Shown: positions 12,561 to 26,369 of the stretch, in pieces | Layout of the letters: every line of letters begins with the position of its first letter | Position numbering within the stretch: the stretch's first letter is position 1 | Source of the DNA: Microcebus murinus | Taxonomy: Eukaryota > Chordata > Mammalia > Primates > Cheirogaleidae | Assembly (NCBI RefSeq): GCF_040939455.1 | Contig: NC_134104.1 | Coordinates: 141,210,501-141,274,500, forward strand | Length of the DNA: 64,000 nt | Reading direction: 5' to 3' | Made by a program: the position numbers and the translations under genes | Notes under the pieces: model-generated | The model's input: only the letters and a program-made list of their open reading frames with translations | Database searches by the model: none | What the model was told of the DNA's origin: nothing

Positions 12561-15190
12561 GCGGTGTGTGATGGCATGGGGGGGCACTGTTTCTGATAGA
12601 GCAACAAAAGAAGGGGTATCAGTTCTTTTACTTTGGGTACAAATAAGAAAAAACCCAACTGAGTGTGGCTTAAGCAAAATAGGAAATTTATTATATCACA
12701 TAACAAAAAGTCCAGAGGTAGGAGGACTCATATTAACATAAGGATATCACCAAGGAACCAGGTTCTTTCTGCTTTGCCATCTTTGGTGTATCGGTTTTGA
12801 CCTCCAGACAAAAGAAAAATAAACATTTTGGGTCAGAGTGTTTAACTGAAAAGAATAACATGAAGGCAAATTTAATGTAAAGTCTTGAGGATTTACATGT
12901 TTATAGGTACATAAGAGGGAGCACAGACTTCTGAAGCTTGTGTCTCCAACAAAGACAATGGTGGGACCTATAAAGGCAGAAATCACAAAATTTTTCACTG
13001 TGAAAAATGATTGCTTGGTTTAGAAACACCATGGATTGTCCGCTCAAAGTTGGTTGCTGATAGTGGAGTTTGGCACAGCTGATCGCTATGTCCCAAGTCA
13101 GTTTATTGAGTCTAGATAGCACAGCCGCAAATTTACTACCAGGCAGCTGTTCTACGGACTCTGACCAGCTTTCTGAAAAGGAGTTGTTCTGGTGCCTTCT
13201 GGAGCTCTGACTCATTGCTGCATTATAAACTCAGGGTCATGCAGTAAGCAAATCTGAATGAGCATATTCAAAGCCCAACAAAACTTCTTTTATCACTCTC
13301 TTTATGGGTAAAAGATGGCTGTAGCAGTTCTAGATGCCAGATCCAGATACACAATATTAAAAGGCTGTCTTGTATTATGCTGTAGCATAGTAATTTACTA
13401 AATCTTCAATAATCCCTTTCATCAGTTAAGAATGTATTCAAAATGCAATACTCATTTTCCCCCTAGTGGTGAAGTATTAAAATACTGGTCAGTCACAGCT
13501 TGCCAGGAGTAAAAGAAAAAAAAAAAATTGGTCAGAATGAGAATTATGATGACTCACAGTTTTAAAAAGGGTAGGTTGATTGACATGGGAACAGAAGATT
13601 CTAAATAAGTTGCCCAAAGAAATACCCAATTCAGTTTGCTTTGGATTATCTTCTTGTCTAACCAAATGTTTAGCTGTTGGTTACATAGCAAATAAGCCCT
13701 GAATTCGAGGGCTGTTTTGTAATTACTGAATATGAAGAGCTATATTTCCCTGCACTGCCTCCCCTACTGCATCCATGTCAAGTTCTAACTACTTGTATGA
13801 TACTGGAGGAGGAAGGTGGACTTTTGATAAGCAAACATCTAGGAAAAAAGTAGAAAATAAAGGCCAGAAATCATAGCCTTTACTTCTAGGGAAAATATCA
13901 GAGCTTATGTAAACTCAGTAGGGGTGCACTCTCAGTCTATAGCCTGGGAAATTTGCTCTGAGGCTATCATGATACAAGAATTAGGAATATCTTTGGCTGT
14001 AATTTCAACATACCATGTATTTTCTTTATAATTTGGAAAAAAGTTAGGAAGAGGATAGAGGCTCAGGAGGGGATTGTTAGTCTAGAATAAGGGTTGAAGG
14101 AGGGAGGGAGGTCTAGGGGCCACCCAGACAGACCGAGCCAGTTTCACAATTTCACCTGGGGCCAGGGTGAAATGGTTCACTTCAAAGCTCCTATAACTGG
14201 TTGAACCACATCTTCTCTGCTGTAACTCAGTAATGTTTTTGGCTATAATCTTCATTCATTATTGCAACTTGACTTGCCATTACCTAACTCAGTTCTTCTT
14301 CAATGAATCTGACAGTATATTTCTTTGAAACAACATGAATGAGGGCTTAAATCAGTTGCACGTCAAGTATGAATTCCCAGTTCAATACACGTGTTTGAGT
14401 TTCTTTTTTACATAGGCAACATTACGTATCCCTTTGAAGAGATTTAGGAGTTTTATAGTCCAGTTTAAATACTGGTTAACTGGTTATGGAGCTTATATTA
14501 GCAGAGCACATACAACTGCTGGCATTATATCTATTCATTCAAGAAAAGTTTTCTGAGTGTCCACTGTGTGCCATAACTAAACACCTCTTTAAGGTATTTA
14601 GCAATTATTCTTTATTGCTACTGGAGTTGATGGTTGATCTAGTAGAATTTATTTTAGGAAAATATGGATATAAAGCAGGTTTCTGGCCTACAACGTAACT
14701 GGTCATTCCCATCAACATTCAAATATTTTAATTTGAAACCACACACATAGGCTCACATTTACATAGACAAACTCTTTCTTGACACGCCAATGCCCATCCT
14801 CCTTCCCTTACCAGAGAGTTGCTGTTCTTGCCATCTTCACTTTCCATCCTCATGTACTCTCTTGGGCACATTTAGATCAGGCTTTCGTGCCACCAAAATT
14901 GCTCTTGAAGTTTACCCCTGATGATACCAAATTTATTGATCAATTTTCATTCTTACTGACAGCATTTGACATGATTGATTATCCTCTTCCTTTTTAAAAT
15001 ATTTTCTCCACTTGGCCTCCAGGACACCACTCTCCTGACGGTTCTCCTCCTGTGGTTCTGGCTGCTCTTTCTGTCTCTTTTGCTAATTCACCTTCATTTT
15101 CCTGACATTGGAGGAACCCTGGACTCAGATATTCCTCTCTATCTACCTCATGATCTCCTCCAGTCCTACGGCTTTTTACTTTATCTTTAA
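12560..15190. other. unassigned intergenic sequence
   Basis: No supported gene. Short frames at 12,747-13,215 and 14,486-15,190 show no recognisable domain. The 12,620-12,790 part resembles a common dispersed repeat I cannot name. Confidence 0.45.
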
Positions 15191-15960
15191 TTCAAATTTT
15201 TATTAAAGTAATATGTACACACTTAAAAAGTCAAACAGTACTAAAAATGTTATGATAAAGTACAGCATTTCCCTTTCCTATCCCTCCTTATTTTCTTCAT
15301 TCTTCCTCCCTAGAGGCAACTTTTAGCTGTCTCTTTTGACATTTATACCTCTACTTATTGGTAAATAATATGCATCTACTGCTGTTAGCTGTTACCTATC
15401 AACTTGATATTATAGTGGATTAGAATTTATCTCTTATAATGCCATTCTCTCTTCTACTATCCTTAATCTTCTCAATATAGTTATATTACAATAGTTGGTC
15501 AAATCAATATTCAGTGTTTATATTCTTATATGTATGCAAATATAATTCCTGGCAGAGTGTTACAATATTTCATTATTGTGTTTTCAATATATCTTCCAGT
15601 TTGCTATCTGCTAGAAACCCATTCACTGATCTTAAATTTGGTTTATAGTATCTTTCTGTTTTCAAATCCTACCTAGTTCTTTTTAAACTATGCAATATCA
15701 CTTTTTACAGTTTCCTGTTGAAATTTTCAAGCTTAGTTTTTGCGTCCTTTAACACAGTAAATACGGTTGTTTTACTATTTGTGTTTGATAATTCCAATAT
15801 CTGGAGCCCTTTAGGGTTGGGTCTGATGTCACTTATTTCTGTTGGTTCTTGTTCATGATATCTAGCATCATGGGTCTAGTTAGATTCTCTGGGCGCTTAA
15901 TCCGTCTTTCTACATTTATTCATTTCCTGTTTGGGTGAAGCATATCCTCTAGTAGTTTCA
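15190..15960 (-). mobile_element. probable ancient L1 fragment (antisense)
   Basis: 'GATAATTCCAATATCTGGAG' and 'TTGGTTCTTGTTCATGAT' resemble an L1ME-type antisense sequence. It is too diverged for a firm call. Confidence 0.4.
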
Positions 15961-16207
15961 TCACATTAAAAGTATGTTAGTTACAATGGCAAAAACATGA
16001 TGAGGACAACAATTGACACGGCTATCTCTCCTGTCATATTGCACCAATCAGGACTGCTCTGCAGTTGTCATTTGGACAGCATGATTTCACCACCGGCTTG
16101 AAAAGACCCTTCCTTTTCTTTGTGTTGAATCTCCTATTTTCTGTATTCCATGACTTCCTCATTCTCAGATTACTCTGTCAGTTTAGTAGAGACTATGTGA
16201 TTGGGAG

Positions 16208-16994
<787 letters not shown>

Positions 16995-17244
16995 AAAGTT
17001 CTTCTTTTAAAAGAAAAATGTAGTATTAAAGTTATGGTATAAAAAGTGGTCAGTATTGGTAAGAAGCTGACCTATGGGGAGCTGAAATGAGATTTGGTGA
17101 GAAAAAAATTTTAAATAATTCTCTGAGCTCTGTCCATATTTACTAGTACAAAGGTTGTTTTCTTCCTAGGGATGAACTATTTTCACTTTCAGACATTGAG
17201 GAGATACAAAGAGGGGCTTTCAATAATGAAAGTGATAAAATAAT

Positions 17245-17480
17245 AATTTTAGCAGCATTAGCAGCTAACATTGAGCACTGTGTGTCAGGCAACCTGACAA
17301 GTATTTAACATATTTTATTCAATTCCCATTGGGGTAGGTAGTATTATTTATCATTTTTTGATGTGAAGACTGAGGCTTAGCGATGTTGAGTAATTGGCTC
17401 AGAGTCACACAGCTGATAAATATTGTAGTTAGAATGCAAACTCTGGCAGTCAGGATTCCAGATACTCTTATCCACTGGAA
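17245..17480 (+). mobile_element. MIR SINE
   Basis: The MIR core pattern includes 'TGAAGACTGAGGCTTAGCGA', 'GGCTCAGAGTCACACAGCTG' and a tail of 'GAATGCAAACTCTGGCAGTC'. Confidence 0.75.
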
Positions 17481-18389
17481 TAAACTGCCTCAAATAAGTA
17501 AAGAAAACAGGTTTTAAAGTAACACATTTGGTAAAGTCCCATTTTTATATATTCATAAGTTGCTCAGCAAGGTAAAATTTTACATTTTTATTTGCAATAA
17601 TAAACTACCATTTATAATTGTCAGATGCATCCCTGTTAGTGGAGATCTCCCAGTGGCCCTTAATTCTGGAAGCCACACTGAGGGATTTGTTTTAATTAGG
17701 TAGATATAAGGAAAAGAGGGGGAGGGTGTAGTGGGACATTTGGGAGTTGACAATGCAGCTCTTTCATACAAAGAGTTTGAAGATTGCTGGGAGAAAGTTG
17801 GAAAATTTTCCTATGGACTAAGGAGCCTTCTGGGAAGGCAATTATTAATACCCCAACTACTTCCTTTAGGAGAGTCGATACTATTATATTATCTCTGATG
17901 GACTGAAGTGGCGCTGGCCTGAGATGGCAGCAAAAGAGCTTACCTAGGAGAAATTTACCATGAAGGAGAGGGGAGCCTGGACTGCTTGCTTGGGCTTAAC
18001 ATTGCTGGCTGCAAGGACAGGTTTATAGCTCAGCCCCTACACCTTTTACCTCGTATCACAGGTGTGTGTCTCAGGAAAAAGACCCTTTTGTGTTTGTAAC
18101 TTTGGAAACACAGGTTGTCAGAGCACTTAAGTTTTAATAGCTCCATCTTGTGAAAGGTCTTGATATAGCAACACACAATAGTGTGTTCCAACAGTGACAC
18201 CTTGTGGAGCAGAGGAGGCAGAGACTGGGGTTTGTGTGGACTATAGCAGTTTCTCATCTTTCTTTTTTAAAGCCAGTTAAAAGCAGCATTAATCCTTTGG
18301 ACTCTGTTCCTGACCCTACCATGAAAGGACACAAACATAGTACACATGATTTACTGTGTATACTTATTTAATTTGAATGTTAAAAACAG

Positions 18390-18442
18390 ATATGTGTGTG
18401 TGTATATATATATATTATACATGCACACACACGCACACACCC
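18390..18442. repeat. compound (TG)n(TA)n...(CA)n microsatellite
   Basis: 'ATGTGTGTGTGTATATATAT' is followed by 'CACACACACGCACACAC'. The flanks are partly complementary and could form a short hairpin. Confidence 0.85.
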
Positions 18443-18459
18443 CAAAAGACAAATGACAA

Positions 18460-18720
18460 AAGGGTAACGTAGAATACATGACAAATGGATGATTAATAAA
18501 ACAAAGAGCATTTATAAGTCAATAAATAATAATGTTAATAAGTCAACGAGTAATCCAGCAGAAAAAATTTCCAAAGGATAAAAACAAGCAGTTAATAGAA
18601 AAAGAAATATAGATAACGCTTATAAGAGTTTTGATTTCATTCATAATTCATTCATCTATTAAACATAAAGATTAAAAGCTCGATGAGATGGTACTTTTCA
18701 CCTAACAGGTTAATAAATAT
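18460..18720 (+). mobile_element. possible ancient L1 ORF2 fragment
   Basis: The A-rich sequence follows the order of an L1 ORF2 3' segment ('ATTTCCAAAGGATAAAAACA' ... 'GATGAGATGGTACTTTTCAC'). Similarity is weak. Confidence 0.4.
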
Positions 18721-19757
18721 TAAAAAGTAGGATCAAATTTAGTGTCTCCCTCTGTGAAATCTGATGATATGAAGATGCAAGAACCATGCAGAAACCATTC
18801 TGGTAGGCTGGCAGTACTATCCCCAGAAGCAGCAGTTGCAGAGGTTCAGGTGAAAGCCCCTAAGGTTCAGCACCCTTTGCCATGGGGTGTTTGTGCTCAA
18901 TGGGACAGCAGTGGTGTTTTCCCTAGAGAAGCTCTGCAATAGGATATATTCTGCTGTGTAGCCCTAAAGCATAATTCTCTGGCCTTCCCAGAGATTCTGG
19001 GAACTCCCTGATATTCTTTAATAAATTCTTTTCCTGTTCAGACTATCCACAGTTCATTTCTATCGTGTGCAAGTTAAGAACTCCAACAGGCAGAGATACA
19101 TTTCCTCATCCACATCTAGGGAAAGAGAGATCACTTTCAAAAATTTTCTCAAAAGATAAAAGAAACTTTCTTCTCTGGTATCTCTGACAAACCTCTTTTT
19201 ATATCTCAATGACCAGAACTGGGTCATATTTTTTTCCCCCCTGAACTACTGGAGCTTGAGGATAAGATTACACTAATGATCTAAGGCCTGAGTCATATCC
19301 TTATCCCTTAAGGCTTAAGATAAAAAACAGAGAGAAAGAGATGAGGACCCCCAGGTGAGGATCAGGATCAGAAGGGTGACTGGGTGAAGGTATGTGGGAG
19401 TAGAAGGACCACAACACCTACCAGACAGAAGATGTTGTATTAAACCCCTTAGTTGTACTCCCAGACGTGCTCCTCCCATGAGTATTCGTTTTGGTGCTCT
19501 GATGAGAGCATCATCAGAGATGTTTGCATAAACCACTCATCATGTTGCCGCTGGTTACCACTTGGAACCCCTGGACAGAGTCCTCAGGACAGGATATAAC
19601 TTCCTGTCTGTCGGGTCAGCAGAGGGTTGAATATGGGGTCAGTCACATTCTTTGCTGTCTTGTTCCTTCATACTCCCATTAATGAGGATTAAGCCAACAA
19701 AGAAAATGACAATGACTTTCTCCTCAGTTTAATGGAAATGTCTTCAAGAATTTTAAT
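18721..19757. other. unassigned intergenic sequence, possibly LTR-derived in part
   Basis: 'TTTAATAAATTCTTTTCCTG' at about 19,017 looks like an LTR polyadenylation region. No family is recognised. The short frames at 18,742 and 19,315 are not supported as genes. Confidence 0.35.
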
Positions 19758-19771
19758 GGAAATTCCATTTT

Positions 19772-20677
<906 letters not shown>

Positions 20678-20852
20678 CTAGGCCCCAATATCTCCGAACA
20701 ATGCTTCCTTCTTCTCATCTCTCAAAGCAAGCCTTCAGATATTCTTTGGAACAACCTACCCCTTCTAAAATGCATGAGACAGCACTCCCAGCACTATAGT
20801 CCTCAAAGTTTCAAGCCTATTCTGAGCAGTATGCTTCTCAAGTGAATCTTAC

Positions 20853-21068
20853 CCTTGGTACTACTGATATTTTGGGCTGGGTAATTTTTTGTTTTTGTTG
20901 GTACTGTCCTGTACATTGTAGGATGTTTAATAGCAACCCTAGCCTATATCCACTGGATGTCAGTGGCATCCTCCTCCTCCTCCTCCAAGTTGTGACACCC
21001 AAAACTGTCTCTAGATAGTGCTACTTGTGCCCCACAGGGCAAAATTATCTGTTTGAGAACCACTAGGC
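20853..21068 (+). mobile_element. MER5A-like hAT-Charlie MITE
   Basis: Matches the recalled MER5A order: 'CTACTGATATTTTGGGCTGG', 'TGTACATTGTAGGATGTTTA', 'CAAGTTGTGACACCCAAAAC' and 'TGAGAACCACTAGG'. It includes a small (CTC)n expansion at about 20,970-20,985. Confidence 0.85.
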
Positions 21069-21640
21069 TAGACTAATATCCAGGGGCAGGGTGTGCTTGG
21101 GTAAGGGCAGGGGAGTTCTCTCATACTCCAAGTTAGGATGGGGAGCTTTGCCTATCCAGGTTGCAGAAAAAAGTACAGGGTAGGTGAAGGAACTCACTTC
21201 TGCTGTGAGGTGTAGATGAGCCTCTTTGTTCTTCTAATTGAGCTGCAGGTGATGATTGAATTGCCATCTTGCAAAAACAAATATTATTTTTCATAGAGAG
21301 TACAGCCTTACGACAAGATAGAAGATACATACTTTCTCATCTGTCTTATCATACACAAGGGCACATCTCTCATAAGGTTAATATTATACATTATTATTCA
21401 GAGCAGTCTATCTTGTTTCCAAATGTATCTTCTTTGGATCATCCCTGAACAATATTCTTTTTAATTCCCTTAGCTACTTGTAGAGTTGGCCAAAGATTAG
21501 CAATTATTACTTGGAAAGTTAATCCTGTAGTTTCTTTTTTATGATGGTAGTTGCTGTGTCATTTGGCACATAGATATTTGGGTTATTTGATACACAGATA
21601 TTTCAAAGTTTTAACTTTACTGTGGCTTTTAGATACATTT
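21069..21640. other. unassigned intergenic sequence
   Basis: I see no gene or clear repeat here. Confidence 0.45.
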
Positions 21641-21760
21641 TTTTTCCTGGATAATTTTAGCCTTTAGTATTATGAAAAGTCCTTGATCACATAGTCTTTC
21701 TGGCTTCAGTTATCTGGTATCAAAGTAACAACCCCTGCATCTTATTGTTTTCATTTGCCT
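21640..21760 (-). mobile_element. short L1 ORF2 fragment (antisense)
   Basis: 'CTGGCTTCAGTTATCTGGTA' and 'AACAACCCCTGCATCTTATT' follow the reversed L1 ORF2 order. Confidence 0.4.
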
Positions 21761-21764
21761 GTTG

Positions 21765-21945
21765 TCTTATTCCAGGCTGCTAAACAAATTACGATAGACT
21801 GGGGTGGCTTGAACAACAAACATTTATTTTTCATGGTTGGGTTTTGGTGAGGGCCATCTTCCTGCTTTGCAGATGGGCACATTCTTGCTGTATCCTCACA
21901 TGGCAGAGTTAGAGAGAGGAAGCAAGATCTCTTGTGTCTCTTGTT
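21765..21945. repeat. dispersed repeat fragment (family not named)
   Basis: 'CAGGCTGCTAAACAAATTAC' ... 'TGGGGTGGCTTGAACAACAA' ... 'CATTTATTTTTCATGGTTGG' is a common mammalian dispersed-repeat start. A related copy is at 31,338-31,800. It is interrupted by Alu DNA from about 21,950. Confidence 0.5.
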
Positions 21946-21949
21946 TGTT

Positions 21950-22318
21950 TTTTAAGAGACAGGATCTGGCTTCATTGCCCAGCTGTGAGGGCAGTGGCAT
22001 TATCATAGCTTGCTGCAACCTCAAACTCCTGGGCTCAAGTGATCCTCCTGCCTCAGCCTCCTGAGTAGCTGGGACTGCAGGCATGCACCACCACACTGGC
22101 TAATTTTTCTGTCATGCTGCTCAGACTAGTCTTGAACTCCTGACCTCAAGCTATCTCTCACCTCAGCCTCCCAAGATGGTAGTCCCAGCTACTCAGGAGG
22201 ATAAGGCAGGAGAATCGCTTGAGCCCAGGAGTTTTAGGTTGCAGTGGGCTATGATAGCACTGTGGCACTCTAGCCAGGGCAACAGAGTGAGACTCTGTCT
22301 CAAGGAAAAAAAAAAAAG
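21950..22318. mobile_element. two Alus head to head (antisense then sense)
   Basis: An antisense Alu runs from 21,950 to about 22,170. It passes directly into the right arm of a sense Alu (about 22,176-22,318) that lacks its left arm. The junction falls in 'GCCTCCCAAGATGGTAGTCC'. Confidence 0.8.
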
Positions 22319-22319
22319 T

Positions 22320-23590
22320 GAAATATGCAAATAAATGAGAAAAATAGTTCTCCATTACATATTGCAAAAAACCCAGTACCCCCTGCCCTACAACGTTGCC
22401 ATTTTTCATTCTATACACAGCATACGCAGGCTGTTTCCCCAAGTGATGTGGGAACCATCTTCATGTTTTCGATTTTACCAAGTCTATTTGGGTGTTCGTA
22501 CTCCATGCCTCCTTCCCTCCAGGTTTTACCCTGCACTCCATACTCTAGGTTTATCCTGACAATGTGGTGTAAAGAAGTGTGGACACATTTACCTTTTACC
22601 CTTTTCTTTCTCTCACTTAGACTCTTCTTCTCAGCACCAAAAGGGCTTTCTCTTTCTTGAACTGTAGGAACTTCCCTCACATCAAATCCTTATCCTATTT
22701 ACTCTCTCATTCATTGTAAAAATTATTAGTCATTTGAACTTTTTTTTGTAAGCTTTTTTTCTCCTCAGCAAAGGCTCCTCCAAAATCCCAGGTGCTTACT
22801 TTCAGGCTATTGTCTCAACATGGACTTGAAACATTATTTTAAAATTCAAAGCTGTTTTCAGCAGGGTTGTCCTTCCGAAGAGGCAATTATTTCCATTGAT
22901 TCCATCAGTGGGAGTAATAATGGGCCCACCAAAACTAGGGATTATCAGGAAGGAAAATCTATTGATTTAATATCCCCCCAAATATTACACACATTATTTT
23001 GAGAATATACTCTAAGAATATATTTTATGGAGTTTCATTACATAGGTGGAAAACTAATAATATTATCATAAGCAAGTTTGGAAGCAGTGAAACTCACCCT
23101 AGGAAGGCATTATTAATAGTTCCTAATATATGGTTCTCCCTTGTACCATTGCAGTTTGGTGGAGCCATGGGAGAGGGTCTAGCTAGTGAAATGTGAATGG
23201 AAGTGAGAGGGCTGAGGCAGTGAAAAATCGCTGCATGATACTATAGATTCTTTGTTCCCCTGTGAAAGTAGAGTATCATGTTGAGATGGCTGAACTACAA
23301 GAGCAAAGTAGTCTGGATTGCTGAGACACTGGTTAGAGGATGGCTCTAAGCCTGTCCCATAGTAGATTGTGTATAAGCAAGGAACAAATATTTATTAAGA
23401 TACTGAGATTTTGAAATTGTTTATTGTCAGAGCATAAGCTAGCCTATCCTGACTAACATACTATTTTTCTTTGGCCACTGGTCTATTGCCTACTTAATTG
23501 GTGTGCTTGTTGTTGGGGAAGGTGTGTTATTTTTGAGAGTAGAAATGGAATTTTTTTTTTTTTTTTTACAAGTAGTGAAACTCATTTGAA
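22320..23590. other. unassigned intergenic sequence with an LTR-like part
   Basis: At 23,150-23,470, 'GGTGGAGCCATGGGAGAGGG' and 'CATAAGCTAGCCTATCCTGA' look like the end of a MaLR/ERVL LTR. The rest is unassigned. Short frames at 22,325-22,680 on both strands have no recognisable family. Confidence 0.35.
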
Positions 23591-23850
23591 ATATTTACTG
23601 AGTGCTTGCTATGTGCCAAGTGCTGGAGATATAATGGTATACAAAACACAATTTTTGCCCTTGTGGAGCTTACAGTCTAGTGGGGAAGTCAGACAAAATT
23701 AAGTCAAATGAGTTTGAGAAACTGAACAAGACCAATGTGACTCAGCAGTAATAAATGAGGAACAAGGGGCACAATAAGAAGTTGAAGAGATAGGCAGAGA
23801 TAGATCATGCTACGGTAAGGAGTTTGGATTTTATTCTAAGTTCCATCAGA
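23590..23850 (-). mobile_element. L2 LINE 3' end (antisense)
   Basis: Includes 'CTATGTGCCAAGTGCTGGAG', 'GTGGAGCTTACAGTCTAGTG' and 'AAGGAGTTTGGATTTTATTC', the reversed L2 3' order with internal deletion. Confidence 0.7.
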
Positions 23851-24473
23851 TAAGATCAACCTTAATCTTCCTTTGATCGATGCCACAAAATTAACCACAT
23901 CTATGTTCATTTCTTTTTTTCTTTCATCTGCCTCAACAAATGACATGTCCCTCATCTTTCTGATCACTAACCACTCCCCTTGTACCCTTCCTCCTCTGGT
24001 TACCCTTTGCTTTCCTCTTTTCATGTACTTGGCTCCTTGGGTTATCCTCATCTATTCTGAATTTTCATTCTCTTTCCAATGGATCAGTCTTGTCAACCAA
24101 CCAAAAAGATTCTCTAGTATCTTCTATTAATACCTTAAAAAAACACCTAATCTGATACTGTATCTCCTGATAGCTTCTAACCTATTTCTATTTCATTGTA
24201 TTCCTTTATAGTTCCAAGGGCTTAAAAATAATTTGTATGCTGACTCCCAAAAAAGACCTCTTCATTGGGGTAATCTCATATATCCAATTATTAATTTAAT
24301 GAATCTGCTTGTATACTTGGAATGCAAACACTGCCCATTCCCCACCATCATCAGTGAGTTATGCATCAGTCTTTCTTCTATCACTAAAGGATTCAACCAA
24401 CCACTCAGATGTTCAGGCCCCCAACCAGAATTCATCCTTGATTACTCTGCTTTTTTTTTTTACCTTCTGTACC
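23851..24473. other. unassigned intergenic sequence
   Basis: No gene is recognised. Pyrimidine-rich DNA with short frames on both strands. Confidence 0.4.
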
Positions 24474-24678
24474 AGCACCTGCAGTTCGAGAAGATGCTTG
24501 ACATTAGAAGAGGGGAAGAGTGCACAGGGGTAGAGAGGCAAGGGAGAGCCTCCAGACCAGGACAGCTTGCAAAGGTCCCCATGTTCAGTGAATAGAAAAA
24601 AAGAAAAAAAAAGTGACAAGAACTTAAAAAGTAAGAAGACAATGGAAGGAAATATAAGTTGAAAGAGTAAGCAGGCAT
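24474..24678 (-). repeat. inverted copy of the L2 segment at 25,723-25,942
   Basis: Read on the - strand it matches 25,723-25,942 with only about 5-8 mismatches in some 200 bases, plus an 18-nt gap. The shared start is ATGCCTGCTTACTC and the shared end is ACTGCAGGTGCT. A T run of about 13 (24,450-24,462) follows 12 bp beyond the match. Such identity is far above what two independent ancient L2 copies would keep, so this is a local duplication. Confidence 0.85.
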
Positions 24679-25655
24679 GCGTAAATTCTTCAATTTTTAA
24701 CTCAAAAATTTATCAATTTGGCTCACTCTTGCTAATGTTAGCTTTCATAATCTCTTGCCTGGATTTCTGAAATGGTCTCATGATTTGTTTTCTTGCTTCC
24801 ATTCTTGCCTTCCTCTAACACTTTCTCTACACACTAGCCAAGATGGCTATTTTATTTATTTAAACCTAGACTAGTTTAATTAAAATAAACAAAAACTTTT
24901 TATAAATTGTGGTAAAATAAACTTTTATCATAACAAAAGTAGTACATGTGCCATAACAATTACAGAAAAAGATAGGTAAAAATAAAGAAAATATTATAAA
25001 AATATAAAATTCCATTTCCAAGGATTACAACTGCTAATACCTTACGGTAAAAACCCTCTAAATCGTTTTTTTTTGTGTGTGTGCATAAATACACATACAT
25101 GCATTTTTTTAACCAAAATGAGATATTGTAATATACATACTGTTCTGTGACTTGTTCTTTTCAGTTAATGATCTCCACCTTTCCATGGCAATACAGTTTT
25201 TATCTAATATTCAGTCCATCTGTATTCAAATTTCTTCAATGGTCCTGAAAATGCATTTTATAGGTCGTCTGCTTAAACCAAGATCCAATCCACACTGTTA
25301 TATCCTTTAATTTCCTTTCATAAAGCAGTTGATTTTTTTTTCATGACAATAAATTGTTGGATAAGCCAGTTTATACAGCAGAATGTTTCGCCTAGATTTT
25401 TTTGCTTACTTCCCATGGTATCACTTTTTCATCTATCTGCTGAATTTTTTATAAATTGTTTGTTAGATGCAAAGGCTTGATAGATTCAAGTTAAATATTT
25501 TCTCCTGGAATATACTACAGATAATACTGTATACTTCATACTCTAAAGAAACAAAATATCCGATTGACCCATAGGATAGCCTTTTAAAAATGTAGATTGC
25601 TTATGTTATTTTTAGAAATGTAAATTGTAATGTAAATTATTTAAGTGTCATTTAT
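24679..25655. other. spacer between the inverted copies, unassigned
   Basis: This AT-rich sequence of about 1 kb separates the two arms. It holds no gene or clear repeat. Confidence 0.4.
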
Positions 25656-26045
25656 AGCTTCCTTTGAATTTATAATACTAAACAAATTCTTTAACTTGGA
25701 CTACAAGGTTCTGAATGATTTGATGCCTGCTTACTCTTTCAACTTATATTTCCTTCCATTGTCTTCTTACTTTTTAAGTTCTTGTCACTTTTTTTTTCCT
25801 TTGTATTCACTGAACATGGGTAAGTGCTTGCCTCTTAGGGCCTTTGCAAGCTGTCTTGGTCTGGAGGCTCTCCCTTGCCTGTCTACCCCTGTGCACTCCT
25901 CCCCTCTTCTAATGTCAAGCATCTTCTCAAACTGCAGGTGCTATTTTAAGTTCACTTTCTCAGAGAAAGCACCCTGTTTTTCCCCTTACGATACTTTTTT
26001 TGTTTGCCTTGGGTCTGTGTCCTTACCTGACTGTGAGAGGCACAA
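25656..26045 (+). mobile_element. L2 LINE 3' region (sense), parent of the inverted copy
   Basis: The L2 order is continuous: 'GGACTACAAGGTTCTGAATG', 'GGGCCTTTGCAAGCTGTCTT' and 'TTTCTCAGAGAAAGCACCC'. This copy extends past both ends of the duplicated block and keeps the 18 nt missing from the inverted copy, so it is the likely source. The 140-codon frame here is L2-derived noise. Confidence 0.75.
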
Positions 26046-26369
26046 TGGCAGGGTCTTTGCCTACTAGGTTTACTGTGAACTCAGTACCTGTACACAGGAG
26101 CCCATCAATAATAGCTGAATTAACTATCATAGGTCACAATAACCCTGGGGCTGTAAGGTTTTGGGGACTTAGGCGCAAACTCTCACAGGTGGCAGTAACA
26201 GGAATACTTCAGCAGGGAGTTATTTGAGTGGAGGTGAACAGTTATTCTTACATGAAAGTACTCGGTCCACCCACCGCGGCATTAAGTACGAAGGGAAGAA
26301 TCCCAGATGCAGAAAAAGCCAGGATCTTACAACACAGCACAGTGTGAGCTAGGCCCAGGTAAACGGCGT

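Noticed and set aside
25645..26067. 140-codon frame with apparent paralogue on the other strand (24,460-24,693)
   Set aside because: The shared peptide reflects the inverted L2 duplication, not a protein family.
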